DNA of 64,000 nucleotides from NCBI GenBank assembly GCA_022835595.1, contig BQUP01000001.1, positions 3,086,688 to 3,150,687 of the forward strand, written 5' to 3'. Below are positions 11,609 through 21,916 of this stretch, one piece after another. The notes beneath the pieces are model-generated. The model saw only the letters and a program-made list of their open reading frames with translations, did not search any database and was not told where the DNA came from. Each line of letters opens with the position of its first letter. The stretch's first letter is position 1. A program made the translations under genes and the position numbers. Source of the DNA: Cystobasidium ongulense. Taxonomy: Eukaryota > Basidiomycota > Cystobasidiomycetes > Cystobasidiales > Cystobasidiaceae.

Positions 11609-11619
11609 CCCCGGATTAT
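11609..11619 (+). promoter_or_regulatory. CCCCGGATTAT element, copy 2
   Basis: An exact match to the 11-mer before MFS transporter 1, here 82 bp before the ATG of MFS transporter 2. The flanking bases are not alike, so the match is not explained by a simple duplication of the promoter. It is preceded by GGG, forming a GGGCCCC block. Confidence 0.35.
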
Positions 11620-11690
11620 GATGAGCAAAGAGAGTGTTCCCTTCACAGGTCTCCTTTGGACTGTCAAGATCTTCTCTCACAGAATCTAAT

Positions 11691-14184
11691 ATGAACGAGA
11701 AGCAGTGAGTCGGGAGGCTTGGAAGTTCCCTCCCGCTTCGGCCAAACTGAGTGATGCCATCATCAGGATACACCTCGCTAATGGCGATGTGCCAACCCCC
11801 CGTTCGATGGAAGGTAGCACCGGAGAAGAAAAGGGTGTCGATTCGGTTCACTTGGATCACTTGGAAGACTATCTTAACGAAGATGTTAGAGCTGCTCTCG
11901 ATTTGACTCCAGAGGAGCAAAAGAGAGTATGGCGCAAGGTTGACATGCACATCATCTGGCCAATGGCACTGATCTATCTCCTGTACGTACGCGAATCGCT
12001 GTGACGGACCAATTGGCTGACCATGACTACGCTTGCAGGCAATGTGCGTGACATATGGCTTGGTCCTTAGCCGTGTGTATGCCTGTTCACCAGCTGACTT
12101 GACCGTTGCCGTATCTAGACAGCGACAAGAGCGTCATCGGCAATGCAAAGATCGAAGGCCTGCTCACTGAGCTGCACATCTCCTCGGTAAGCGGGTTCTT
12201 GTCTGCAGTTAGCTCCCGTTCTAAAGCGTTTATGTTCCATAGTCTCAATACACTTGGGTTCTATCTGTCTTCTACTTCAGTTATGTAAGTCCCTCACACC
12301 ACCCCCTCGATCCTAGCTGCCTCACGGACCTTGCTGAGTCTTGCATTGTAGGGTCTGTTCGAGATGCCCTCCAACCTGTTGCTCAAGAAGTTCAAGGCTT
12401 CGTACTGGATGAGTGGCCTCTGTGTCTCTTTCGGCTTGAGTCAGTCCAGTCCACTCGTCTTCACTCTTACTCAAGAGATTCTGATGTAGTGGCCCTGCAG
12501 ATCTCGCCTTGATGGGCTTGTGCAAGAGTTACGCTGGCCTCCTTGTTGCTAGACTCGCTTTGGGATTTACAACAGCAGGTAAGCCGCGTCGTTCTGGTTG
12601 CGGTTTGGCTCACGCTAATCCCTTAAACAGGTGTCTATCCTGGCGCAGCCTACTATTTCTCAACATGGTATCCAAGACATATGATGGCTTTCAGATTCTC
12701 CTTCTTCTTCTGCAGTGCTACTCTTGCTGGTGCGTTGTGTGACTTTCAGATCGCTCGACACAAAGCTAATGAGTGCAAATTGTCCCTCATAGGCGCTTTC
12801 GCAGGTCTGTTGGCAAGCGGCATCCGTAATCTTCACGGGAAACTGGGTCACCAGGGTTGGTCATGGATGTGAGCAACTGCCGGTTTTTCCACTTTGCGAA
12901 AAGGACTGACCGTTGGACTCTGACTGCCCAGCTTCATCGTCTTTGGATGCCTGGCGATCTTAGGAGGATTCATCACCTTCCCATTCATCCACAAAGCCAA
13001 CTCTCCCGAGGAGGCTACTTTCCTGACCGACAGAGAAAAAGCATATGTCAAAGCATGCCTGGCCAAAGATGCTGGCTACAGCCGCACTGCTGGTGAAACT
13101 ACTCGATTGAATTTCAAGGAATGGAAGGCAGTTTTTGTCGATTGGCAAACTTATAGCTGGACCTTCCAATATGTGAGTCGGATGCCATATGCAAGGAGAG
13201 CATATGGCTTACAATATGCGACATCGTTATTACAGTTCTGCTCCTGTACACCACTCTTCTCTCTGGCAATTTTCGTCCCCTCCATCATCAGTGGCTTAGG
13301 CTACAAGGGCACTCAGGCTCAACTGCTCGGCGTACCAACTTTCGCTAGCGCAATACCTTTCGTGATCCTCTCTGCCTGGCTGTCCGACAAGTACAAGAAG
13401 CGAGGTTATGTTATGGCTGTGGGATACACTACTGCTCTCATTGGCTGGCTCATGGTAAGCGATCCCCTCTCTTCTATGGCATAAGAATGGAACAGCATGC
13501 CTGACCACATATATTTCCGCTCGGCCTCACAAACCAACAGCTTCTCAAATGTGAGACGACAGGAGCTCGATACGCTGGAACTGTGAGTTAGCTGCGTACA
13601 ACGGCTAGGTGGCGGGTTCCTGACCGTACCGTTGTTATAGTTTATCGTCTCAATTGGGCAATGGCCGATTTCTGCGCCATCCGTCATGGCTACAACAAAC
13701 AGTTTTGCTGGGCAGACCAAGCGTGCAACTGCTGTAGGGCTCATCTGTGGCGTTGGTGAGTCGGGAGATGCGGACGAGGCAGTAGATACATTGCCTGACG
13801 TGCTTTTTTAGGCAACCTCTGCGGTATTATCACGGCTCAAATTTTCAGATCAGAATGGGCTCCACGTTACATTCCTGCGATTCACGGCATGAGTAGGCAA
13901 TATCCCAGGAAGGAACCCAAGTGTGATGTGCTGATCTTTGCTGTTTTCCAGTTTGTTTCAACGTCTTGGGTCTTTCTCAGACCATAATACTGCTCTTCGT
14001 GTACAAGGCCATCAATGCTCGTCGTCAGAAAATCTGCGACAAGGGTATCACCTACACACACGAAGAGCTGCAGGCAATGGGTGATAAGGCACCCACTTTT
14101 AGGTGAGTTACAAACTGTCGACAACTGGTATTTAGCTGAAATTCATCCCTCCCGCTCGCTTCCTTGTCCAGATACATTTTCTAA
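11691..14184 (+). CDS. MFS transporter 2, Dal5/anion:cation symporter type
   Basis: A second permease of the same family, in about fourteen exons. The start exon is only MNEK plus two bases (11691-11704), followed by a GTGAGT intron; exon 2 gives QIHLANGDVPTPRSMEG. The motif IYLLQYSDKSVIGNAKIEG is rebuilt only if a 5-nt exon GCAAT at 12039-12043 is used, between introns 11983-12038 and 12044-12118. Then come SQYTWVLSVFYFSYGLFEMP, LVARLALGFTTAG, VYPGAAYYFSTWYPRHMM, and in the second half SIISGLGYKGTQAQLLGVP, FAGQTKRATAVGLICGVGN and a C-terminal FRYIF. Substrate unknown, but the family moves organic anions, amides and vitamins. Tandem arrangement with transporter 1 and the shared promoter element suggest the same regulon. 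Confidence 0.87.
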
Positions 14185-14764
14185 ACTGAACAGCCCAGTT
14201 CGGCAGGATGGCAAATTTTCTTGTACAAATATACAAGATCGCTCCTCAAAGCCAGATAAGTAGTCACTCAGGTCGGAGCAGTTGTAGCCATCCTATTTCT
14301 TTTTTGTTGAAGTGTGTTTCAAGAAGCGTTATACTTATGGCAAGCTGCAGTAGGGCTCGTAAGCAAAAGTTCCGATTTATGATATGATAAGTATAGCCCT
14401 CCATGAGCATTGTTTGCCTGTAATATGGGAATATGAAATGATACATAGCCATATAAATGCAGACTTTTTCAGTTTTGGCCAGCGTTTGCCGTACAGCATT
14501 GCCCAGTTTCCTGCAATCTGCACAGCCAACGCACAACAAAAGTACTTAGCTCGGTAAATTGGATTGTAGGGTTCCGCCACGATTGGCCATCGGCGCCATG
14601 GTCTGAGAAAAAAGTGAGAGCTCCCCCCCTACAGCGAGCACCGGTCATTACAGTAGACCGGGGGCCCCGGTGGTGCCACCGCCGGGCAAGAAGTCTGGGT
14701 GAAGGTTGAACATTGCAACTGACTGCACCGCTTGCTCGACAAGCCATATAGTCCAACACACAAG
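14185..14764. other. Intergenic region upstream of cupin-like gene A
   Basis: No supported gene in 580 bp. It holds a GC-rich inverted repeat annotated separately. Confidence 0.45.
14665..14686. promoter_or_regulatory. GC-rich inverted repeat with CGG/CCG ends
   Basis: CCGG, then TGGTGCCACC, then GCCGG: a near-palindrome bounded by CGG and CCG triplets about 80-100 bp before the cupin A start. This is the layout of many Zn2Cys6 dimer sites. It could also be a chance GC patch. Confidence 0.25.
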
Positions 14765-15441
14765 ATGACTGTTGATGTGACAAGCAAGCTGGCTGGAGAT
14801 GCCGAAGGAGTAAAGCTGCGGGACTCTATAGATACTCCAGAAGGCGGTTCCGCTTGGGTAGTGCGATACATCCCTTACACGAAAGATACACAGTATGGGA
14901 AGCGTAGTGACTCGTAGGTCGCCCAGAGCGTCCTTCAACCGCTTACCTCGAGCTGAAAGACATTTCATTTCCATACAACCAGTCTCCCAGTTGACGGCTA
15001 TCGCGTCCGGCGCGTCATCCCAGAAATCAACGAGAAGTGTGAGCATAGAATCGTCGAAAAACTGGGTCTGTCTAAGCATTCTGACTTTTATGATACAGTG
15101 AAAGAGTATCATGGCCCCCCAGAGGTACGTGACTTGTAGACGCAGAGATGATGCTCCTCTCAGACCCTAATGCGTTTTTTTGCCACCAATAACAGCGCCA
15201 ATATGCAATCCAGCTGAAAGGAGGCGGCATTCGAGTAGGCTGCTCGGACGGATCTTCTGAAGACCTCTATGCCACCTGTGTTACCGGTGTGTCAGATGTC
15301 AGCGGCTGTGGTCATACTGTCAGTAACATCATGATCGCAATACCTCACCTGTGACTGACACAACTGTATTTATATCGGTAACAGAGCGTCCCTCTAGATT
15401 TGCGTGAGCGCATCAGTTTGTTTGTACCTGTACGGGAATAG
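14765..15441 (+). CDS. Small cupin-like protein A
   Basis: A protein of about 155 residues in four exons. Start ATG at 14765 (MTVDVTSKLAGDAEGVKL). Exon 1 ends YGKRSD and joins across a GTAGGT intron to SLPVDGYRVRRVIPEINE. The next joins give YHGPPE/RQYAIQLKGGGIRVGC and GCGHT/SVPLDLRERISLFVPVRE. The run PERQYAIQLKGGGIRVG, a short turn, then DVSGCGHTS and a final strand ISLFVPV follows the strand order of RmlC-like cupins, such as proteins with QYVVVLSG..EV and DTTGKGH. Metal ligands are sparse, so activity is uncertain. It is clearly paralogous to the gene at 20971-21547, with the same intron positions before SVPL and before LPVDG. It lies between the transporters and transcription factor 1. 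Confidence 0.68.
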
Positions 15442-15770
15442 AACATCTGTGTTACTCGCGAACATTGCTGGTCTATATACATTGTCTCCTCGCGACCGAG
15501 GTACAATGGAAGCTAGCCCCACAGTTGTAGAGAGGAAGAGGTCTAACCAACATCTAACCGTCTAGAATCGCGAACAGCAGCCAAGATCGTTCTCGCGCCC
15601 TCAAATTACAGTATGAAGCAGCGTTGTCGTTCCTGGTCTTCGGCTGATTGATTCCAAATTCGATAGCAGCGTAGGCTAAGCAGAGCAAGGCGGTGCCTGG
15701 TATCGCTCTTGCAAACAGAAAGCATCGCTGCGCGATCCTACAGCTCACGATCACAGCCTGTATTTCGTTC
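15442..15770. other. Short intergenic region between convergent genes
   Basis: Cupin A and transcription factor 1 converge here. Nothing else supported is seen. Confidence 0.45.
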
Positions 15771-18700
15771 TTATAGTGCAGATGGCACATCGTCGTTTTG
15801 TGTTTGTTGCTTCTTTGGGTAAGTCACATCGAAACGCTTCGTCTGCAAGGCTTCGAAGTGAAGCTTCCTTTCTTCCTTGATATTCTGACCTCGTATCATG
15901 TCTCCCAGTACTATGATCCTATTGTTAGTTGTCTGAAGCTTGTGTTCTAAGAGAAGGAAACTGACCTGGTGTCCAAATTGTGCAGCAATATCCATCAAAT
16001 CATCTGTCCCAACGGGTAGCCAGCAGTCCGAAGGCAACAACTCGTTGAGTTTATCCTCGCTCAGCCCAGCCATGTCAAATTCGGAATGCGCAATTGGGAA
16101 AGCATCGAAATCGAAAAGACTGTTCAAATCTAGTGCGTTGTTTTGCTGCTGCAGTTGATCGTGATTAGTGCCTCCTGTATGAGACTGCCCAGTTTGCGAT
16201 TGTTGAGTCTGTACGGGTGTAGGAGCTGCCAGAAAGGTGTTGCCACTGCCGGAGGCTTGGAAAGGATTGGGCATTGAGTTGGAAGGCGGTGCTGTAGAAA
16301 TTTGAAGGTACCCCGTATCCTGCGCATGTCTTTCTTCGGCGGACAGTGGAACAGGAGTGGAGTGGCGGGTTACACATCGACTCCGCACTTGTTTCTGCAG
16401 CAAATTCGACAGACGCTGCCCGAAAATGCGGCCTCGTCCAAAGCGGTGGGGAGGGTTGCTGCCAGCAGTCTCCATGTCTTTGGCTATCTTGCTCAGCAGC
16501 TTGTATATGGAGTTCTCAAGTGGAGTTCCAGGTTCCCGCCATCGGTCTAGCAACTGAGGATAGGTGTCAGTACAAGCCAACGTAGGAGATATATGCCAGC
16601 CATACCTTCAAAACAAAACATCCAGAGTAACACACCATAGCGTTTGTATTGTTGCCAAAGTATGGGCGCAACTTCGGACTTGTACCAGCGTACGCCTGAC
16701 AGGTCTGGATGGCCGCTACTAAGGCCTGTTGAAGGATGTCGCCCTCGCTTATGTGACCTATGTGATCGCCCAAAGCAGTACAAATCACACTAAGCGCTGT
16801 ATGATGTCTAAAGTCCAATGCTTTACGTCAGTCTTCCTTCGGCATGCGCAGGGCAAGTACACCTATCCCCAGCCATACACCTACCCTACAATCTTTATAT
16901 AATCTGGCTGATCGGTTTCCTTGATCCAATTATTGCGCCAGTTATCGCTGTGACGGGAGCAAGGTAGGTAAACGCGGGAATTATAGTAAGTCACGCATAC
17001 TACTCACAGGAAGCCACTGATGATTGCCTTGATGACAGCAGGCCCAGTTCCAGGCTTTGGTCCCTTCTGCTTGTGTAGCGATTGCTCAAAATTGGAAACC
17101 AGACGAAGGACTTCGGGCTACAAGGCCATATCAGCCATGGACCTGAGTGGGAAGATTTACGGACTCACAACGTCTTTGCGAATCGTCGCTAGAGCTGCAG
17201 CGGTTTTGTCAGCGGCGACAGCATCTGGCGATGCGGCCCATTCAACTATTCGGTCAACCACGTCATTTTCCTGTATGAGGAATCCGTGCCGTGGAATACC
17301 AGTGACCAGGGAGGCGCTGTAAGAAGAATTTTCGCTTGTCAGCTTGGACCTGCGCTGCTACAATGACACTTACCCCCTCTCGTAGCTGAGTAGTATCAAA
17401 TGACAACGTTCGAAGGCTCGAATGCGCAAACGAGATTCGTATGTAGTTGTGTCACTGGGCTTTATCAAGTTCTGAAACTTGTGAAAAGCGATAGCAAGAT
17501 ATGTGCTGGTAGGATCCAGCATCATTTGAGGCCCTGGATCCTACATTATTGCCATACAGGCTGTAAGCTACGGTTTCAGCGGCGTGGATATGGACTCACC
17601 AGATATGGTCCAAGTAATATAAACGCCCACACCACTTCTAAGCTGTTGCTGCCGTCTACGACTACTTGGCCAATAATCTGCTTCACATGTTTATCGAGAC
17701 GCTGCGTGACCGCAGAACTTCCTGGATGAAATCTACATATAGCAAGAGAGACCGCCAATTAGCAATGAATGGGATCAAATCAGGAACAGTCTCAAACTTG
17801 CTTGGCAGCCGTCGCCAACACAGCAGTAAACAGAAAGGTATTTCTGTGACGGATCTGTTCGCAGGAATTGATTCTTCTGTCCAAACATTGCATCTAATGA
17901 TGGCAAAGATTAGGCGATAGCAGAATCCGAACAAGAAATAAGCCTTGCTGCTTACGAGTGGGTGTAAATGCTCCCAGTATCTAAACAGCACGGTCAGCTT
18001 CTACGGTAGTAGTGGCGTTCTCATACAATTAGATCTCACAATTCAAACAGAGTTTCCGCCTCCTCTGATGAGAGTATGCCTGCGTGTATTGGATCCAGCG
18101 ATTCGTCATAGTCTAAGGCTGCTGCTCCTGCTGGCGAATCTGAGAAGAAGTCATCGTCCGTCAAACTCTGGTTGAGAGAAGTTCGTGTGCTACGCGTGAG
18201 AGTTGGGACATAACGCTTGATCTTGTTCGAGGTAGATGGTAGAGAAGGTAAAGTCTGCTTGAGTAATAGGTCCATTCGCGTAAGGTCGCTATGTCGGTCC
18301 CGCCTATTCTGGGACGCAACCCCAACAGAAGCAAGCATCTCCAAGGGGGTCTACGAAACATGATGCATGATTATCTCAGTCTGAATCTTTAGCTCGACCT
18401 GACCTGTAAATACTCTTACAGAAGTGAAGACGTGTGGCGACTTTTCGTTCTCGGGATTGGTCGCACTTCGCGTGATTGTATCTTCGCTTATCGGTTGATT
18501 CCACAAAGATTGATGAGTTGGCTGGGAGGATACCGAGTTATGCCCATCGGAAACGGTCGGAGAAACGTGATTGGGTGGTACAGCTACGACTGGATGCGCA
18601 AACGAGTGGGAAGGCCGGAAAGAATTGAAATTGGTATATCCTGTAGATGTTCCAGGAAACGAGGATATTCCACTTGCAATGCTGTTTGGCCCGAGATTGC

Positions 18701-19514
18701 CGGTGGAGACTGAATAGCTACGTCCCGAAGCGAAAGGGAGGGTACTGCTATCGGAACCTAGGAAAGAGCTGCCGCTGGCCACTGCTGTTGTTTCCTGCAA
18801 TACGGCTGCGGTATTATCAGTGAACATGACGTTCACTGGAATCGTCATGTAATCCGACGCTGTCTGGAACAATGAGCCTGTCAGCTTCGAGCATTCTGTC
18901 CCTTCTGTATGCCTTACCAGATTATGCCGAGGCCCTTCGACTTCAGAGCTGGTCAAAGCTTGTATCAGTCCAGCTGATAGAGGATCCAGATAAAATGACC
19001 GAAGCGAGCTCACCCTTCCTTCTTCCGCGTGGACCCTCGAGGCCTCGTCTCACAGATGATGTTGGCTGCACACGCCACATCTATTTAACTATACGAAGTG
19101 AAGGGAGGATTTGAAGACAGGGACCTCACCTGCTCTGCACCGTTTGCATACATCGTTCTCTGTCGGCCGGATACATTTCATTTTACCTTACGGGAGGAAC
19201 AGCCACAGTAGTAGTTCATCAGCCACAGCTTCAAGTTCCCGGGCTTTTACAGCAAGCCTGCAGACATACTCTTCCGGCCTGCAGCATCGTGGACGAGAAT
19301 GTATCAGCACGAACATCATCGTCTTGCAGCGAGGAGTATATAACGAACAATACATGCACGCTGCTTGAATGGGCCCCACCCTCTCTTCCCGCTTGCGCTT
19401 TCCTGCAGAGCCTGCCGAGTCCACTTCATCCTCTGACTCCGGAGGGCTGCCAGTTGTCCTGCGGTCTCTGACGCGAGCTCCCAGCTCGCCTCCCGGCTGC
19501 TGACCATCTGTCAT
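15771..19514 (-). CDS. Fungal transcription factor 1 (Zn2Cys6 remnants plus fungal-trans domain)
   Basis: A long multi-exon regulator. The N-terminus (ATG 19514) has an acidic stretch, then the basic KRKREERVGPIQAAC. The second half of a Zn2Cys6 cluster is seen at about 19180-19040: C-IRPTENDV-C-KR-C, then after an intron RAANIIC, with canonical C-x2-C-x6-C spacing. A basic linker RPRGSTRKK follows, then a Ser/Thr/Pro-rich region and GILSSEEAETLFEL/YWEHLHPLVS, the usual start of the fungal-specific trans domain. The C-terminus is Gln/Asn-rich with the acidic motif SLFDFDAFPIAHSEFD, a possible activation domain. The upstream part of the DNA-binding region (CSSRKVK at about 19185-19205) is out of frame because of a CATTT tandem duplication at 19174-19183, and no clean splice rebuilds it. 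Either an unusual splice, a sequence error or a damaged DNA-binding domain is possible. Confidence 0.68.
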
Positions 19515-20244
19515 GGTGGCTTCTGCAGCCTGCCCTAGCCGCTATGTACAAATGCATGGGTGGTCAAGAAGCGGCTTGTCTTGCATTTTCGCAGCGCCGG
19601 CGTAATACTTTCGATCAACCAGCATGGACAGAGAGGCAGCATGCTGATACAAGATTGTACGAGTAAGCTTCTCCGATCCTCTTGAGCACACCTTTACCAG
19701 GCAATCCGTTGTAGCCCTCGCCCCAAATATCGGCCCTTTGTTCATCGTTGTCGTTTCTCCGGCAATAGACCTACTATCGAGAAGTCAATCGATGTGCACT
19801 TTAATTTCGTATACCCTGGTCGAAGTCAACCTTCGGGTTGTCGTCAGTCAAGGAGAGGCAAGTGCGTCTTTGTAAGATTCAGGAGCATGCTCTGTTGGCG
19901 AGTTCATATACTACACGCCAAACCAGTGGCAATATATCCCTGCCGAACCCGGAGACAGCCCTTGGCTGGGAAAACTTGGGGAAGTCACATCTTCTCGACA
20001 ATAACAACCGCCTAACGGGCTACAGCAGATTCAAAAATACGCTCACAGTGCAACAAAGTCTTTCAGCAACCAAGTAGGATTCTGTAAAGCATCATATCTT
20101 GCGCAAGATCTACCACAATGACCGATAATAGATGATAACGATAATCAATCAAAGACTGTACGTATAGACTGAGACATTTAAGAGTCGTATCCCCTGGCAG
20201 AGTATCGTTATAAGCTAAATGTAATAACCTTTTGAGAGATGTAC

Positions 20245-20704
20245 TTACTGGCGTTTGCATACCTCATACGAGGTCATCAGGAGCTTGTCTGCATCCGCAT
20301 CTTCAAAAGTCATTCGAGCGAAATATGTGGTCCGGAAGACCTCTCCAGACTTCTTGGTAAAGTCTGCAGAACCCCAGACAACCGCCTCCTTTCCTCCTTC
20401 ACCTATGAAAATCCGATCTGGATGATGATCACGCTTGACAATTTGCTCCCACATTCCCTCTCTCATCTTGAGTATTCCATCTCGTCCTGTGTGTGATTCA
20501 CCGCTGAAGTTACAGGTCGCATCTTTGGCGAACCAACTGTTAAATAAAGTGGTTTGTCAGGTCAGAAGGGAATAACAAGTCTCCAAGTCTGGCGGCTGCT
20601 TACTCTGCATACTCGGAGTGCGCCCCCGGCTTATCAGAAGTCTTGTAAAAGGCCTTGACAAAGTCCTGATACTTCTGAGGGATGATGATGGGTTCTCGCG
20701 CCAT
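20245..20704 (-). CDS. SnoaL-like/NTF2-fold protein
   Basis: A protein of about 135 residues in two exons. The ATG at 20704 gives MAREPIIIPQKYQDFVKAFY; an intron after SEYA leads to DWFAKDATCNFSGESHTGRD, GILKMREGMWEQIVKRDHHP, then SGEVFRTTYFARMTFEDADA and a stop after YEVCKRQ. The pattern of a helix, then W-F-A/x-D-A-x-x-x-F, then G-R-x-x-I and a long sheet is that of SnoaL-like NTF2-fold proteins, a group that includes polyketide cyclases, dehydratases and ring-opening enzymes. A GTAAGT right at the stop leaves open a further 3' exon. It sits between transcription factor 1 and cupin B, divergent from the latter. Confidence 0.72.
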
Positions 20705-20970
20705 ACTTGTGCAAAGGCGTTTGGTGTGTTGTGGTGTGGTAATGCCATCTGGAGGCAGAAGGTCTGAGCTCCACAGCCAACGTACGGTGTGCCGGCTGCA
20801 TAGTGAGTGTACCTTATCGGCGTTGCCGGCTATATCAGGTATGATAGATAGCCTGCGTGAAAGGAGGGGAAATTTAATCAGCAGTACACCACAATGCTTG
20901 CCGGCAATTGCAACCAAACGACATAGAACGAGAACCTTGCAGTATCACTCCAGCCAGTGGTCTGAAAACA

Positions 20971-21547
20971 ATGTCAAGCTTCTCGTTGCGAACAACGATA
21001 CCGACCGAACAGGGCGAGTCACGTTTCGTAACAGAAGACATACCGCTACGGCGAGATACGCCTTATGGCTTGAAATCAGAACCGTGAGCAAGAATCAAAG
21101 ATTCATGAGAACTCTAACTGATGAGCTCAACTCCAAGACTGCCCGTCGATGGCTTCTACGTGCGCCGTGTAAACAAACCGTCTGGAAATGCTAAATGTAC
21201 GAGTTCCTTGCTAAAGTCCCATAGCGATGCAGCCACCTAGGGGCATCACAGGCTCGCACTGAGCTTGCTTGGAATACTCTTGCAGTGGCCGACTACCACC
21301 AAGCACCTGAAGATCAGTATGTCGTGCAGTTGAAGGGAGGAGGCATCGAAGTCGGCAGCTCAGAGGGCCAGAAGAGCATAATCTACCCCGTCTCTGTCGG
21401 GCGAGTGATGGATGTCACTGGGCGTGGACACACAGTGAGTACTGTATCCTTACCGTATGCCTAGAAAGCATATCTAAGTATGTTTTGCAGAGTGTGCCAC
21501 TGTCAGATCAAGAGCGCATCAGTCTCTTCATACCTGTACGCAGTTAG
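20971..21547 (+). CDS. Small cupin-like protein B, paralogue of A
   Basis: About 145 residues in four exons. Start ATG 20971 (MSSFSLRTTIPTEQGESRF). Exon 1 ends YGLKSEP and joins to LPVDGFYVRRVNKPSGNAK; exon 3, entered at a CTAG acceptor near 21239, reads WASQARTELAWNTLAVADYH. It continues PEDQYVVQLKGGGIEVGSSE, RVMDVTGRGHT and, after an intron, SVPLSDQERISLFIPVRS. PEDQYVVQLKGG..EVG..EG followed by DVTGRGHTS matches the cupin pattern better than copy A does. The two copies share intron positions and the blocks YG, LPVDG, VRRV, QLKGGGI, GHTSVPL and ERISLF. It precedes transcription factor 2 on the same strand. Function unknown; a small-molecule binding or isomerase role in the pathway is inference. 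Confidence 0.68.
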
Positions 21548-21916
21548 AACATTGGGCCTAGGCAGCATCTTGTACCCTTGCTGGCCCTCTCAGTGTCTTC
21601 GAGGACTGCTGTCATTGTAAATAAATTAATGGGTATAAAGTGTAGCATTGAGGATGATCGAGTCTTGCACCACCCACAGCAGATGCAGAAGCACTACCCA
21701 CAAAGCAACCAACACAGTAATTGGAGGGCATGAGCGGCCCAGGCTTGATAGAGTCCAATTGCTGCCACTGATAGCAGGTCTGGACCACGTCGCTCTATCC
21801 TCGCGACTGTATGATCAAGACGAGTTTGGAGTGTCAGGAGCCTTTCCCATCGCAAGGATCCTACAGGTCTACTATAGGCTGTCGACGGTCGCAGTGGTTT
21901 AGTGATTAAGGCCACT
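21548..21916. other. Intergenic, promoter side of transcription factor 2
   Basis: No supported gene. A tRNA box A-like string is present just before the start codon but has no partner (see rejected items). Confidence 0.45.

Larger units (their letters stand above)
10973..11690. other. Intergenic region between the tandem transporters
   Basis: It contains the diverged direct repeat and the second CCCCGGATTAT element, annotated separately. No supported gene is present. Confidence 0.5.

Noticed and set aside
21885-21915. tRNA box A-like string (GGTTTAGTGATTAAGGC)
   Set aside because: No box B, no acceptor stem and no anticodon arm follow; it lies directly before the transcription factor 2 start.
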